DNA from: Actinomycetota bacterium
GTDB taxonomy: Bacteria; Actinomycetota; Actinomycetes; Actinomycetales; Microbacteriaceae
Length of the DNA stretch: 58,802 nt
Direction of reading: 5' to 3'
NCBI GenBank assembly: GCA_030840335.1
Contig: JAUZFR010000057.1
Location: forward strand, 1 to 58,802
Part shown: positions 8,342 to 15,874 of the stretch, in pieces
How positions within the stretch are numbered: position 1 is the stretch's first letter
Layout of the letters: each line of letters begins with the position of its first letter
Made by a program: the position numbers and the translations under genes
Notes under the pieces: generated by a model
What the model saw: the letters and a program-made list of their open reading frames with translations, nothing else
What the model was told of the DNA's origin: nothing
Database searches by the model: none

Positions 8342-10228
8342 TCAAGCCGGACGGATGAGACCCGACTGGTCACGCGCTGCCACCACCGCGGCCTGCAGCG
8401 ACTGGATGTCGTACGCGCCATAGTGGCGCTGGCCATTGATGAAAAACGTGGGCGTGCCGGAGACCCCGCTGAGATCCGCAGACTGGATGTCTTCCGCGAC
8501 TCGCGCCTGATGGACGCGTCCCATGACCGCAGTTCGGAACTGATCGGCGTCGAGGCCGAGTTCGATCGCGTATGCCACAAGGTCGGCGGGTCGAAGCCGG
8601 TCCTGCCTGCTCAGGAGCAGGTCGTGCATCGGCCAAAATGCGCCCTGGGTTGCCGCGGCTTCGGATGCTTCCGCGGCGAGCTGAGCCTGGGGGTGCACAT
8701 CCGCGAGAGGCAGCTGTCGCCACACGAATCGCACATCCACATCGGCGAGCAACTCGCGCACCGAGGGCTCGGCCATGCCGCAATACGGGCACTGGAAGTC
8801 ACCGTACTCGACCACGGTGACGGAGGCATTTTCGGGCCCTCGGATGTGATCGCGCTCGGGGTCCACCGGTGCGCGCAGGTCGACCAGCTGCTGCTGTTCT
8901 CCGAGAAGCGCGAGCGCTTGCCTGTTCCGGGGGAGGAGCGCCGTGATGCGAAAGACCAGCCAGGTGAACACGGATGCGACGATCGCGGCAAGCAGGACGC
9001 CGAGCTTCGCCTGGTCGAGCTCCGTACCGTGGAACGCGAGGGTCGCAACGAGAACGGCAACGGTGAAGCCGACGCCCGCGATCGTTCCACTGCCCGCGAC
9101 CGCCGCCCAGCCGACGGGCGGTTTGAGCCTGCCACCGCTCAGTCGCGAAATCAGCCAGGTCGTGCCGAAGACGGCGACCGGCTTGCCGACAACGTAGCCA
9201 ATCAACACGCCAAGCGTGATGGGTGCGACCAGCGCTGACGCGAGGAAACTGCTGTCGATATGGATTCCGGCATTCGCGAGGGCGAAGAGCGGAACGATGA
9301 CATAGCTCGTCCATGGGTGGTAGAGGCTCTGCAGGCGTTCGTTAGGCGACAGAGTTGCGCGAAGGCCCGCGCTCGCCGACCGGGCGAGTTCCGGAGTGGG
9401 CTGCTCACGGAAGCGGCGGAACAATCCTGTCGCCTCCTCGAGATTGCCGCGAGCGGGCGAGTACGCCGGCGTCGCCAGGCCGATCGCCAGGCCAACCACC
9501 ACCGGGTCGACTCCGCTGAACAGCAGGGCACCCCACGAGACGAAGGCCAGAACTATCGAGACCCCTCGCAGCATCGGCAGTCGGTGGCTGGCGAGGAACA
9601 GGCCGAACGCCACGACGGAAAGCAGCACAGGGATGACCTGAACGTCGGTGCTGTACGCAACGGCGATAACGATCAGCGCAACCAGATCGTCGACGATGAA
9701 GAGCGTCACGAGGAATCCGCGCGCTCGTTCGGGCAAGCTGCGCCCCAGCAGGGTCAGCAGTCCGAGCGCGAGCGCCGTGTCTGTCGACATCGCGACGCCC
9801 CAGCCGCGCGCGCCGGAGTCGCTCCAGTTGATGGCGAGGAAGATGAGCACGGGGATGGCCATCCCGACAAGTCCGGCCAGGAAGGGGATCGCAAATTGTT
9901 TGCGATCCCGCAGCGTGCCGAGATCGAATTCTCGTCGAGCCTCGAGACCGACGACCAGAAAGAACAGCGTCATCAGTCCGTCGCCGACCCAGCCCCGCAC
10001 ATCCATTGAAATGCCGGTGTCGCCCAGTCGAATCGACAGCGGAGCATCCCAGAACCCGTCATAGGATGCGCCGCCGACGTTCGCCCAGACCAGCGCGACG
10101 ACGATCGCCGCCACCAGCACCCCGGAGCTTCCGGATTCGGTGCGGAGGAAGTTGCCAAGCTGGCTCGCGATGCTTCGCGCCCAGACGGTGCGCTCGCCCG
10201 ACCCGCGAGCGGAAGAGGAGTCAATCAT
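8342..10228 (-). CDS. nhaA: Na+/H+ antiporter NhaA fused to DsbA-like thioredoxin domain
   Basis: A 628-residue fusion. Residues about 1-430 are NhaA: TDTALALGLL and the ion-binding aspartate pair in FIVDDLVALIVIA, plus a Lys-containing helix (VVGKPVAVFG). Residues about 445-628 are a DsbA/thioredoxin-like domain with the redox motif CPYC (C480-C483, in YGDFQCPYCG) and the cis-proline loop SGTPTFFING. NhaA exchanges Na+ for H+ across the membrane. Since the redox domain follows the last membrane segment, its side of the membrane decides its partners. The frame is uninterrupted, so this is a true fusion and not two genes. Confidence 0.9.
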   Translation of the reverse strand: MIDSSSARGSGERTVWARSIASQLGNFLRTESGSSGVLVAAIVVALVWANVGGASYDGFWDAPLSIRLGDTGISMDVRGWVGDGLMTLFFLVVGLEARREFDLGTLRDRKQFAIPFLAGLVGMAIPVLIFLAINWSDSGARGWGVAMSTDTALALGLLTLLGRSLPERARGFLVTLFIVDDLVALIVIAVAYSTDVQVIPVLLSVVAFGLFLASHRLPMLRGVSIVLAFVSWGALLFSGVDPVVVGLAIGLATPAYSPARGNLEEATGLFRRFREQPTPELARSASAGLRATLSPNERLQSLYHPWTSYVIVPLFALANAGIHIDSSFLASALVAPITLGVLIGYVVGKPVAVFGTTWLISRLSGGRLKPPVGWAAVAGSGTIAGVGFTVAVLVATLAFHGTELDQAKLGVLLAAIVASVFTWLVFRITALLPRNRQALALLGEQQQLVDLRAPVDPERDHIRGPENASVTVVEYGDFQCPYCGMAEPSVRELLADVDVRFVWRQLPLADVHPQAQLAAEASEAAATQGAFWPMHDLLLSRQDRLRPADLVAYAIELGLDADQFRTAVMGRVHQARVAEDIQSADLSGVSGTPTFFINGQRHYGAYDIQSLQAAVVAARDQSGLIRPA

Positions 10229-10286
10229 GTCGAAGACAGGCTAGTCCTGCGCGCGGACCCGGTGGCGAGATCGTCATCGCCCGACG

Positions 10287-11507
10287 TCAGGCGCGGAATC
10301 GCTCCAGGCGCTCCACGGTGCGGCCGTGGTGATCCGCGTCGATCCACTCGTACACGGGAACGCCGGCAATCAGCACCCGCTCTGCACGTGAATTCACGTC
10401 GAGCGGGTCGCCCGACCACACCACCACGTCGCCGTCGAGGCCGGTTGCGAGAGAGCCGACGCGAGCATCCAGCCCCAGGATCGCCGCCGGGTTCACCGTG
10501 AGCGCCTCGAGTGCGGTCTCGCGCGGAAGACCCTCTTTCACGGCGAGCGACGCCTGATGTACGAGGAAGTTGATCGGTACGACCGGGTGATCGGTGGTGA
10601 TCGCGACCGTCACACCGGCTCGCGCGAGTGCCGCCAGGTTCGCGATCGCGCGATCCTTCAGCTCCACTTTCGAACGGGAGGTGAACATCGGACCGAAGAT
10701 GACCGGGATGCCGCGCTCGGCCAGGATGTCGGCGAGCTTGTTTCCTTCGGTGCCGTGATTGATCACCAGCCGGTAGCCGAATTCATCGGCGAGACGAAGT
10801 GCCGTCGCGATGTCGTCGTGGCGGTGCACGTGCTGGTCCCACGCGAGCTCGCCGTCGAGCACCCGGCAGAGCGTCTCGAGCCAGAGGTCCCGTCGGAACG
10901 GTTCGCCCTTGCTGCTCGCCTGGGCGCGCTGGGCGGCGTAGTGTCGCGCATCCTCGAACGCCTGGCGGATGACGACGGCCACTCCCATGCGAGTGGCGGG
11001 CGTCTTGTCCTTCTGGCCGTACACCCGCTTCGGGTTCTCGCCGAGGGCAGACTTCACACTGACGGCGTTGCTCACCAGCTGCTCGTCGATCGTGCGGCCA
11101 CCCCACGTCTTGATCGCGACGGTCTGGCCACCGATGGGGTTGCCGCTGCCGGGCTTCACGACCACCGTCGTGATTCCGCCGGAGAGGGCGTCGCGGAAGC
11201 CCTCATCCTCGATATCGATCGCGTCGATTGCCCGCCCCGCCGCCATGTTCGGGTTGGTCATCTCGTTGGTGTCGTTGCCCGCCGAGCCGTTCGCCTCTTC
11301 ATGGATGCCGACGTGGCCGTGCGCCTCGATGAAGCCGGGCAAAACCCATTTGCCGGTCGTGTCGATCACCGTCGCGCCGTCCGGAATCCGCAAGGCTGAG
11401 CCGACGCCGGTGATGACGCCGTCCGTGATCAGCACGGTACCCCCTTCGATCGGAGGCGAGCTGATAGGCAGGACGTACCCGCCGACGAGAGCAGTTATCT
11501 GTGTCAT
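10287..11507 (-). CDS. Amidohydrolase-superfamily metal-dependent hydrolase
   Basis: A 406-residue imidazolonepropionase/dihydroorotase-like hydrolase. Metal-site features are the HxH in EAHGHVG (about 63-66), later histidines in HVHRHDD and VINHGTEGNK, and the aspartate in TTDHPVVP. A composite beta-sandwich is formed by the first 55 and last 60 residues, as in the family. The substrate is unknown. It lies downstream of hpaD on the same strand, separated by 95 bases with strong hairpin potential. A -10-like TAGTTT ends six bases before the ATG, so it may be transcribed alone and be leaderless. Confidence 0.85.
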   Translation of the reverse strand: MTQITALVGGYVLPISSPPIEGGTVLITDGVITGVGSALRIPDGATVIDTTGKWVLPGFIEAHGHVGIHEEANGSAGNDTNEMTNPNMAAGRAIDAIDIEDEGFRDALSGGITTVVVKPGSGNPIGGQTVAIKTWGGRTIDEQLVSNAVSVKSALGENPKRVYGQKDKTPATRMGVAVVIRQAFEDARHYAAQRAQASSKGEPFRRDLWLETLCRVLDGELAWDQHVHRHDDIATALRLADEFGYRLVINHGTEGNKLADILAERGIPVIFGPMFTSRSKVELKDRAIANLAALARAGVTVAITTDHPVVPINFLVHQASLAVKEGLPRETALEALTVNPAAILGLDARVGSLATGLDGDVVVWSGDPLDVNSRAERVLIAGVPVYEWIDADHHGRTVERLERFRA

Positions 11508-11516
11508 CCCCCCAAA

Positions 11517-11596
11517 CTATCCGCGAGTGCTGGGTGTTGTTTCGACTGCAGGTGCTACAGCTCGTGCAGTCGTGACGAATCGCCGCACTCGGCGAA
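11517..11596. terminator. Nested hairpin between hpaD and the amidohydrolase gene
   Basis: The 95-base gap folds into an outer stem CGAGTGC (11524-11530) with GCACTCG (11585-11591), enclosing an inner perfect stem CGACTGCA (11543-11550) with TGCAGTCG (11565-11572). It follows the hpaD stop on the minus strand and fits a terminator or an RNA-processing structure. There is no clear U-run. Its left flank shares about 20 near-identical bases with the hairpin at 31225-31293. Confidence 0.5.
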
Positions 11597-11602
11597 AAGG
11601 GG

Positions 11603-12676
11603 TTAGAGGGTGTTACCCAGCTTGAAGCCGTGCTCCTCGTCGCCAAGCCGTGTGTAGGAGAAGCCGTCGGCGCCGACCGTGACCGCAAGTTCGCTCGGCT
11701 CTTCGCGACTCACGACCGGCTGCGGATTCCCGTCGAGGTCGAGCACCAGTGAGGCGTCGGTGTACCAGCTCGGCACGACCGGATTGCCCCACCAGTCGCG
11801 ACGCTGGTTGTCGTGCACGTCCCAGGTGACCACCGGGTTGTCCGGGTCGCCTGTGTAGTAGTCCTGCGTATAGATCTCGACGCGGTGGCCGTCCGGGTCA
11901 CGCAGGTAGAGATAGAACGCGTTCGAGACGCCGTGCCGGCCGGGCCCGCGTTCGATGAGGTCGGACTTTCGCAGCGCCCCGAGTTTGTCGCAGATATACA
12001 GGATGTTGGTCTTCTCGTGCGTCGCGAAGGCGATGTGATGCATCCGTGGGCCGTCTCCCCCGGTCAGGGCGGTGTCGTGGACCGTGTCCTTGCGGCGCAG
12101 CCAGGCCGCGTAGGTGACGCCGTCCGAATCCTGGATGTCTTCGGTCACCCGAAATCCGAGGTCTTCGAGATAGCCGCGGCCGCGTGGCACGTCAGGAGTC
12201 ACCTGGTTGAAGTGATCGAGTCGCACCAGTGCACCGGCGCCGTAGAGCTCGTAGTGCCAGGCGAGTCGTTCGACATGCTCGACCGAGTAGAAGAATTCGT
12301 AAGGAAAGCCGAGCGGATCCTCGACTCGAACCGAATCGCCCACGCCCTTCGCGAAGCCGTTCGAGCGACGTTCGGTGCGGCATCCGAGTTCCTTGTAATA
12401 CGCCTCCGCAAGGTCCACGTCGCGTGGGCTGCGCACCCGGTAGGACAACGCGGCGACCGCAGCAATCGGACCGCGCCGCAGCACAAGGTTGTGATGGATG
12501 AATTCCTCGAACGGGCGCAGGTAGATTTCAGTCTCGGATTCCTCGGTAACGACGAGTCCGAGGATATCGACGTAGAACTCGCGGGATGCCGCCAGGTCGG
12601 TCACGACGATGTCCATGTACGCGCAGCGCAGGATGTCCGGCGGCGTCGCGGTCGGTGTGGGGATGCGGTCATTCAT
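11603..12676 (-). CDS. hpaD: Homoprotocatechuate 2,3-dioxygenase (extradiol)
   Basis: A 357-residue type I extradiol dioxygenase that opens the ring of 3,4-dihydroxyphenylacetate. It aligns without gaps through at least residue 270 with what I recall of the Brevibacterium Fe-enzyme and Arthrobacter MndD. The metal ligands H155, H214 and E267 and the active-site residues N157, H200, H248 and Y257 all fall at the same numbers. The C-terminal tail appears about eight residues shorter than in the Brevibacterium enzyme. Fe versus Mn cannot be told from sequence. AAAGGAAG precedes the ATG. It is the last gene of the 17328-11603 operon. Confidence 0.95.
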   Translation of the reverse strand: MNDRIPTPTATPPDILRCAYMDIVVTDLAASREFYVDILGLVVTEESETEIYLRPFEEFIHHNLVLRRGPIAAVAALSYRVRSPRDVDLAEAYYKELGCRTERRSNGFAKGVGDSVRVEDPLGFPYEFFYSVEHVERLAWHYELYGAGALVRLDHFNQVTPDVPRGRGYLEDLGFRVTEDIQDSDGVTYAAWLRRKDTVHDTALTGGDGPRMHHIAFATHEKTNILYICDKLGALRKSDLIERGPGRHGVSNAFYLYLRDPDGHRVEIYTQDYYTGDPDNPVVTWDVHDNQRRDWWGNPVVPSWYTDASLVLDLDGNPQPVVSREEPSELAVTVGADGFSYTRLGDEEHGFKLGNTL

Positions 12677-12711
12677 CGGTGAACTTCCTTTGTACGAGTC
12701 AGGTGGATGGG

Positions 12712-14223
12712 TCAGTTGGCGCCAAAGCGGGCGGTGTGCACCGGGCCCAGCGTGATGTGCACGGCCTGTTGCTCCGTGTAGAAGTCGATCGAACGGTAGC
12801 CGCCTTCGTGGCCGAGCCCAGACGCCTTCACGCCACCAAACGGCGTGCGAAGGTCGCGCACATTGTGGGAGTTGAGCCAGACCATGCCCGCCGCGATCGA
12901 CCCGGCAAAAGTGTGTCCACGCACGAGATCCGAGGTCCAGACGTAGGCGGCGAGGCCGTATTTCACGCCATTAGCCAGCTCGAGTGCCTCTTCTTCCGTG
13001 TCGAAGGGGGTGATCGCAACCACCGGACCGAAGATCTCCTCCTGAAATATGCGTGCGGTCGGCGGGACGTCGGCGAACACTGTCGGCTGAACATAGTTGC
13101 CCGTGGGCAGCGAGTCCGGGCGGCCACCGCCGGCGACCAGGCGACCCTCCGCCTTGCCGATCTCGACGTACGACATGACCTTGTCGTAGTGCTCCGGGTG
13201 AACGAGGGCACCCACCTCGGTCTTCGGGTCGTGCGGATCACCGACGACGATCTTCCCGGCGCGGGCCGCGAATCGAGCAACGAAGTCGTCGTAAATGCTG
13301 CGCTCGACCAGGATGCGTGAGCCAGCGGTGCAGCGCTCGCCATTGAGCGAGAAGACGCCGAACAGGGTCGAGTCGATCGCGGCCTCGAGATCGGCGTCCG
13401 CGAACACGACGGCGGGAGATTTGCCGCCGAGCTCCATTGACATCCCCTTGAGATTCTCGGCACAGTTTCGGTAGATGAGCTGACCGGTGGTCGTCTCGCC
13501 GGTGAACGAGATGAGCGGCACTCCCGGATGTCTGACCAGGGCGTCACCGGCCTCCTCACCGAGCCCGTTGACGAGGTTGAACACGCCATCCGGCAGCCCG
13601 GCGTCGCGAAAGATCTGCGCCCACAGGCTCGCGGAAAGTGGCGTGAATTCCGCCGGCTTGAGAACGACGGTGCAGCCGGATGCGAGCGCGGGCGCGAGCT
13701 TCCAACTCTCCAGCATGAACGGGGTATTCCACGGCGTGATGAGGCCCGCGACCCCGACGGGCGAGCGATTCACGTAGTTGAGCTGCGAGCCCGGGACCTT
13801 GTATGCGTCATCCACCTGCGCCACGATGAGGTCCGCGAAGAAGCGGAAATTCTCGGCGGCTCGCTGTGCCTGACCGAGCGCCTGGGTGATCGGCAGCCCG
13901 GTGTCGAAGGTCTCCAACTCGGCGAGGCGGGCATCCTGGGCTTCGACGGCATCAGCGATGCGATAGAGCACTCTGGCGCGTTCGCGCGCCTTCATTCGCG
14001 GCCACGGTCCCGTGGCGAATGCCTCGGCAGCGGCGGCAACGGCGAGATCGATGTCTTCCTTTTGGCCGGCGGCCGCAGTGGCGTAGTTCTCATTGGTCAC
14101 GGGGTCGAGAACGTCGAATGTCCTGCCCGAGACACTGTCGACGAACTTTCCGCCGATGTAGTGCTGGATGCGCGCGGGCAGGTTCTCGGGAATGTGATGT
14201 GTGAGCTCGCTGACCTGTGCCAT
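12712..14223 (-). CDS. hpaE: 5-carboxymethyl-2-hydroxymuconate semialdehyde dehydrogenase
   Basis: A 503-residue NAD-dependent aldehyde dehydrogenase that oxidises the ring-cleavage semialdehyde made by HpaD. Catalytic residues are visible: N166 (TPWNTP), E264 (MELGGKSP) and C298 (GERCTAGS). The start is the ATG at 14223, two bases after the stop of the DapA-like gene, with GGAGCG inside that gene as ribosome site. The longer open frame upstream only crosses the neighbour out of frame. The gap to hpaD is 35 bases. Family membership is certain; the substrate rests on the hpaD neighbour. Confidence 0.92.
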   Translation of the reverse strand: MAQVSELTHHIPENLPARIQHYIGGKFVDSVSGRTFDVLDPVTNENYATAAAGQKEDIDLAVAAAAEAFATGPWPRMKARERARVLYRIADAVEAQDARLAELETFDTGLPITQALGQAQRAAENFRFFADLIVAQVDDAYKVPGSQLNYVNRSPVGVAGLITPWNTPFMLESWKLAPALASGCTVVLKPAEFTPLSASLWAQIFRDAGLPDGVFNLVNGLGEEAGDALVRHPGVPLISFTGETTTGQLIYRNCAENLKGMSMELGGKSPAVVFADADLEAAIDSTLFGVFSLNGERCTAGSRILVERSIYDDFVARFAARAGKIVVGDPHDPKTEVGALVHPEHYDKVMSYVEIGKAEGRLVAGGGRPDSLPTGNYVQPTVFADVPPTARIFQEEIFGPVVAITPFDTEEEALELANGVKYGLAAYVWTSDLVRGHTFAGSIAAGMVWLNSHNVRDLRTPFGGVKASGLGHEGGYRSIDFYTEQQAVHITLGPVHTARFGAN

Positions 14224-14225
14224 GG

Positions 14226-15170
14226 CTACCGCGCTCCGACCGTGAAACCGTCGACCGGCGAGAGGTACTGATGTCCCTCGGTCATCAACTGCCTGATTTT
14301 GGTGAGTCCGGCGTCCGTTGGAGTGATGAGCGGCGGTCGCACGTACCCGGACGCGATCAACCCACGCTGCTCGAGAACCCACTTGCCCGGAGCCGGATTG
14401 GTCTCGACGAACAACAGGTCGACCAGCGGGTGCAGCCCGTAGTGGATGGCGCGAGCAGTCTCGAAGTCGCCGGATTCCCATGCCTCGAACATCCGGGCGG
14501 TCGCGACGGGCGCGATGTTCGCCGTTGCGCTGACGAAGCCCGCGCCGCCAAGTGCCATCAGTGGAAGGCAGAGCAGTTCGATGCCTGACCAGACCAGCAG
14601 GTCTTTGCCGCAGAGGTGGAGCACCCGGGAGAAGTGCTCGAAGTCTTTCGTGGTCTCTTTCACGCCAACGAAGTTGTCGAGATCGCGATAGAGGCGAGCG
14701 ACCGTCTCCGGCGCGATGTCTACCGCGGTACGGCTCGGCACGTTGTACGCAACGATCGGCAGGTCGGGGAACTCATCCGCAACGGTTTTGTACCAGACGT
14801 ACAGCGCCTCCTGTGTCGGGCGCGCGTAGTAGGGCGTGATGATGAGCGCCGCATCAATGCCGACATCCCGTGCCGCAGCCGTGAGTTCGAGCGTCTCGTC
14901 GAGCTTGGCCGAACCGGTGCCCGGCATGAACGGTACGCGGTCGTTGATCGCCGCGGCGACCGTGCGGATCGCTTCGGCGCGTTCGGCGATCGTCTGTGAA
15001 CTGGGCTCACCTGTTGATCCACCGATCGAAATACCGTGTGAACCGGATGCGATCTGCCAGTTGACGAGATTCGTCAGGCTGGCGTGGTCGACAGCACCGG
15101 CGGCGGTGAACGGCGTCATCAAGGGCGCGATCGAGCCGCGGATCCGGGCGGGGTCACTTCGGAACTTCAT
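14226..15170 (-). CDS. DapA-family class I aldolase, probable hpa lower-pathway aldolase
   Basis: A 314-residue TIM-barrel protein of the dihydrodipicolinate synthase/N-acetylneuraminate lyase family. The Schiff-base lysine K171 (GVKETT), the catalytic tyrosine Y142 (YNVPSRT) and the pyruvate-binding STGE loop (about 52-55) are present. The family joins or splits pyruvate and an aldehyde. Sitting between the regulator and hpaE, it probably cleaves 4-hydroxy-2-oxoheptanedioate to pyruvate and succinic semialdehyde, the step done by class II HpaI elsewhere (inference). AAGGA precedes the ATG. It is unlikely to be the lysine-pathway DapA given its context. Confidence 0.8.
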   Translation of the reverse strand: MKFRSDPARIRGSIAPLMTPFTAAGAVDHASLTNLVNWQIASGSHGISIGGSTGEPSSQTIAERAEAIRTVAAAINDRVPFMPGTGSAKLDETLELTAAARDVGIDAALIITPYYARPTQEALYVWYKTVADEFPDLPIVAYNVPSRTAVDIAPETVARLYRDLDNFVGVKETTKDFEHFSRVLHLCGKDLLVWSGIELLCLPLMALGGAGFVSATANIAPVATARMFEAWESGDFETARAIHYGLHPLVDLLFVETNPAPGKWVLEQRGLIASGYVRPPLITPTDAGLTKIRQLMTEGHQYLSPVDGFTVGAR

Positions 15171-15196
15171 CGTTCATCCTTCTTGTGCGGTGTGGG

Positions 15197-15874
15197 TCAG
15201 GTGTTCGAGTCGCGTTCGGCTTCGTAGGCCAGGTAGGCGTCGAGGGTCGCCGTTCGGTGTGCGCGGGCGGCGAGTTCGATCGTGAGAACGTCGGCGCCGT
15301 CTTCGATGAGGCGGAGCAGTTGCTCGTGTTCACTGACCGATGCTCGCGCTCGTCCGGGGATGAAGCTGAAGGTCGAGTCGCGCAACACGTTGAGCCGACT
15401 CCAGCCACGATGCACGAGGTCGAGGATGTGCGGGTTCGGGCAGTGTTCGAACAGCACGGAGTGGAAGTCGAGATTCAGTTCCGTGAAACGGTGTGGCTGG
15501 AAGTGATGCAGGCTCTCGATCATCTGCGCATTGATCGCGCGGGCGCGCGCGATCTCGTCCGAGGAAATCATCGGAGCCGACAGCGCGGTTGCCGCTCCCT
15601 CGACAATGCCGAGAGTTTGCATCGTGTAGAGGTACTCCGTCTTCTCGATGATCGCGACTTGCGCGCCGACGTTGCGTTCGAAAGTGACCAGCCCCTCCGC
15701 TTCGAGCAGCCGGATAGCCTCCCGAACAGGCACGACGCTGATGTCGAGTCCCTTCGCGATCTGGCCGAGCACCAGGCGATAGCCGGGGGTGTAGCTGCCG
15801 TCGTTGATGTGATCCTTGATCCAGTCGTACGCCCGGCGCGACTTGCTTGGCGCGAGAGTCATCGGTTCAGCCAT
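15197..15874 (-). CDS. GntR-family regulator (FCD/FadR subfamily)
   Basis: A 225-residue regulator with an N-terminal winged helix (about 10-75; LGQIAKGLDISVVPVREAIRLLEAEGLV) and a C-terminal all-helical FCD effector domain carrying likely metal-binding histidines (LNLDFHSVLFEHC and SEHEQLLRLI). Its ATG lies inside the end of the FAH-RraA gene (16-base overlap) and its stop is 26 bases before the DapA-like gene, so it is made from the catabolic operon it probably controls. A likely operator is the GTAT...ATAC element at 17360-17377. Confidence 0.88.
   Translation of the reverse strand: MAEPMTLAPSKSRRAYDWIKDHINDGSYTPGYRLVLGQIAKGLDISVVPVREAIRLLEAEGLVTFERNVGAQVAIIEKTEYLYTMQTLGIVEGAATALSAPMISSDEIARARAINAQMIESLHHFQPHRFTELNLDFHSVLFEHCPNPHILDLVHRGWSRLNVLRDSTFSFIPGRARASVSEHEQLLRLIEDGADVLTIELAARAHRTATLDAYLAYEAERDSNT

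Noticed and set aside
14226-15170. Lysine-biosynthetic dapA
   Set aside because: Active-site residues allow it, but its place inside the hpaED operon, two bases before hpaE, argues for a catabolic aldolase. Not fully excluded.
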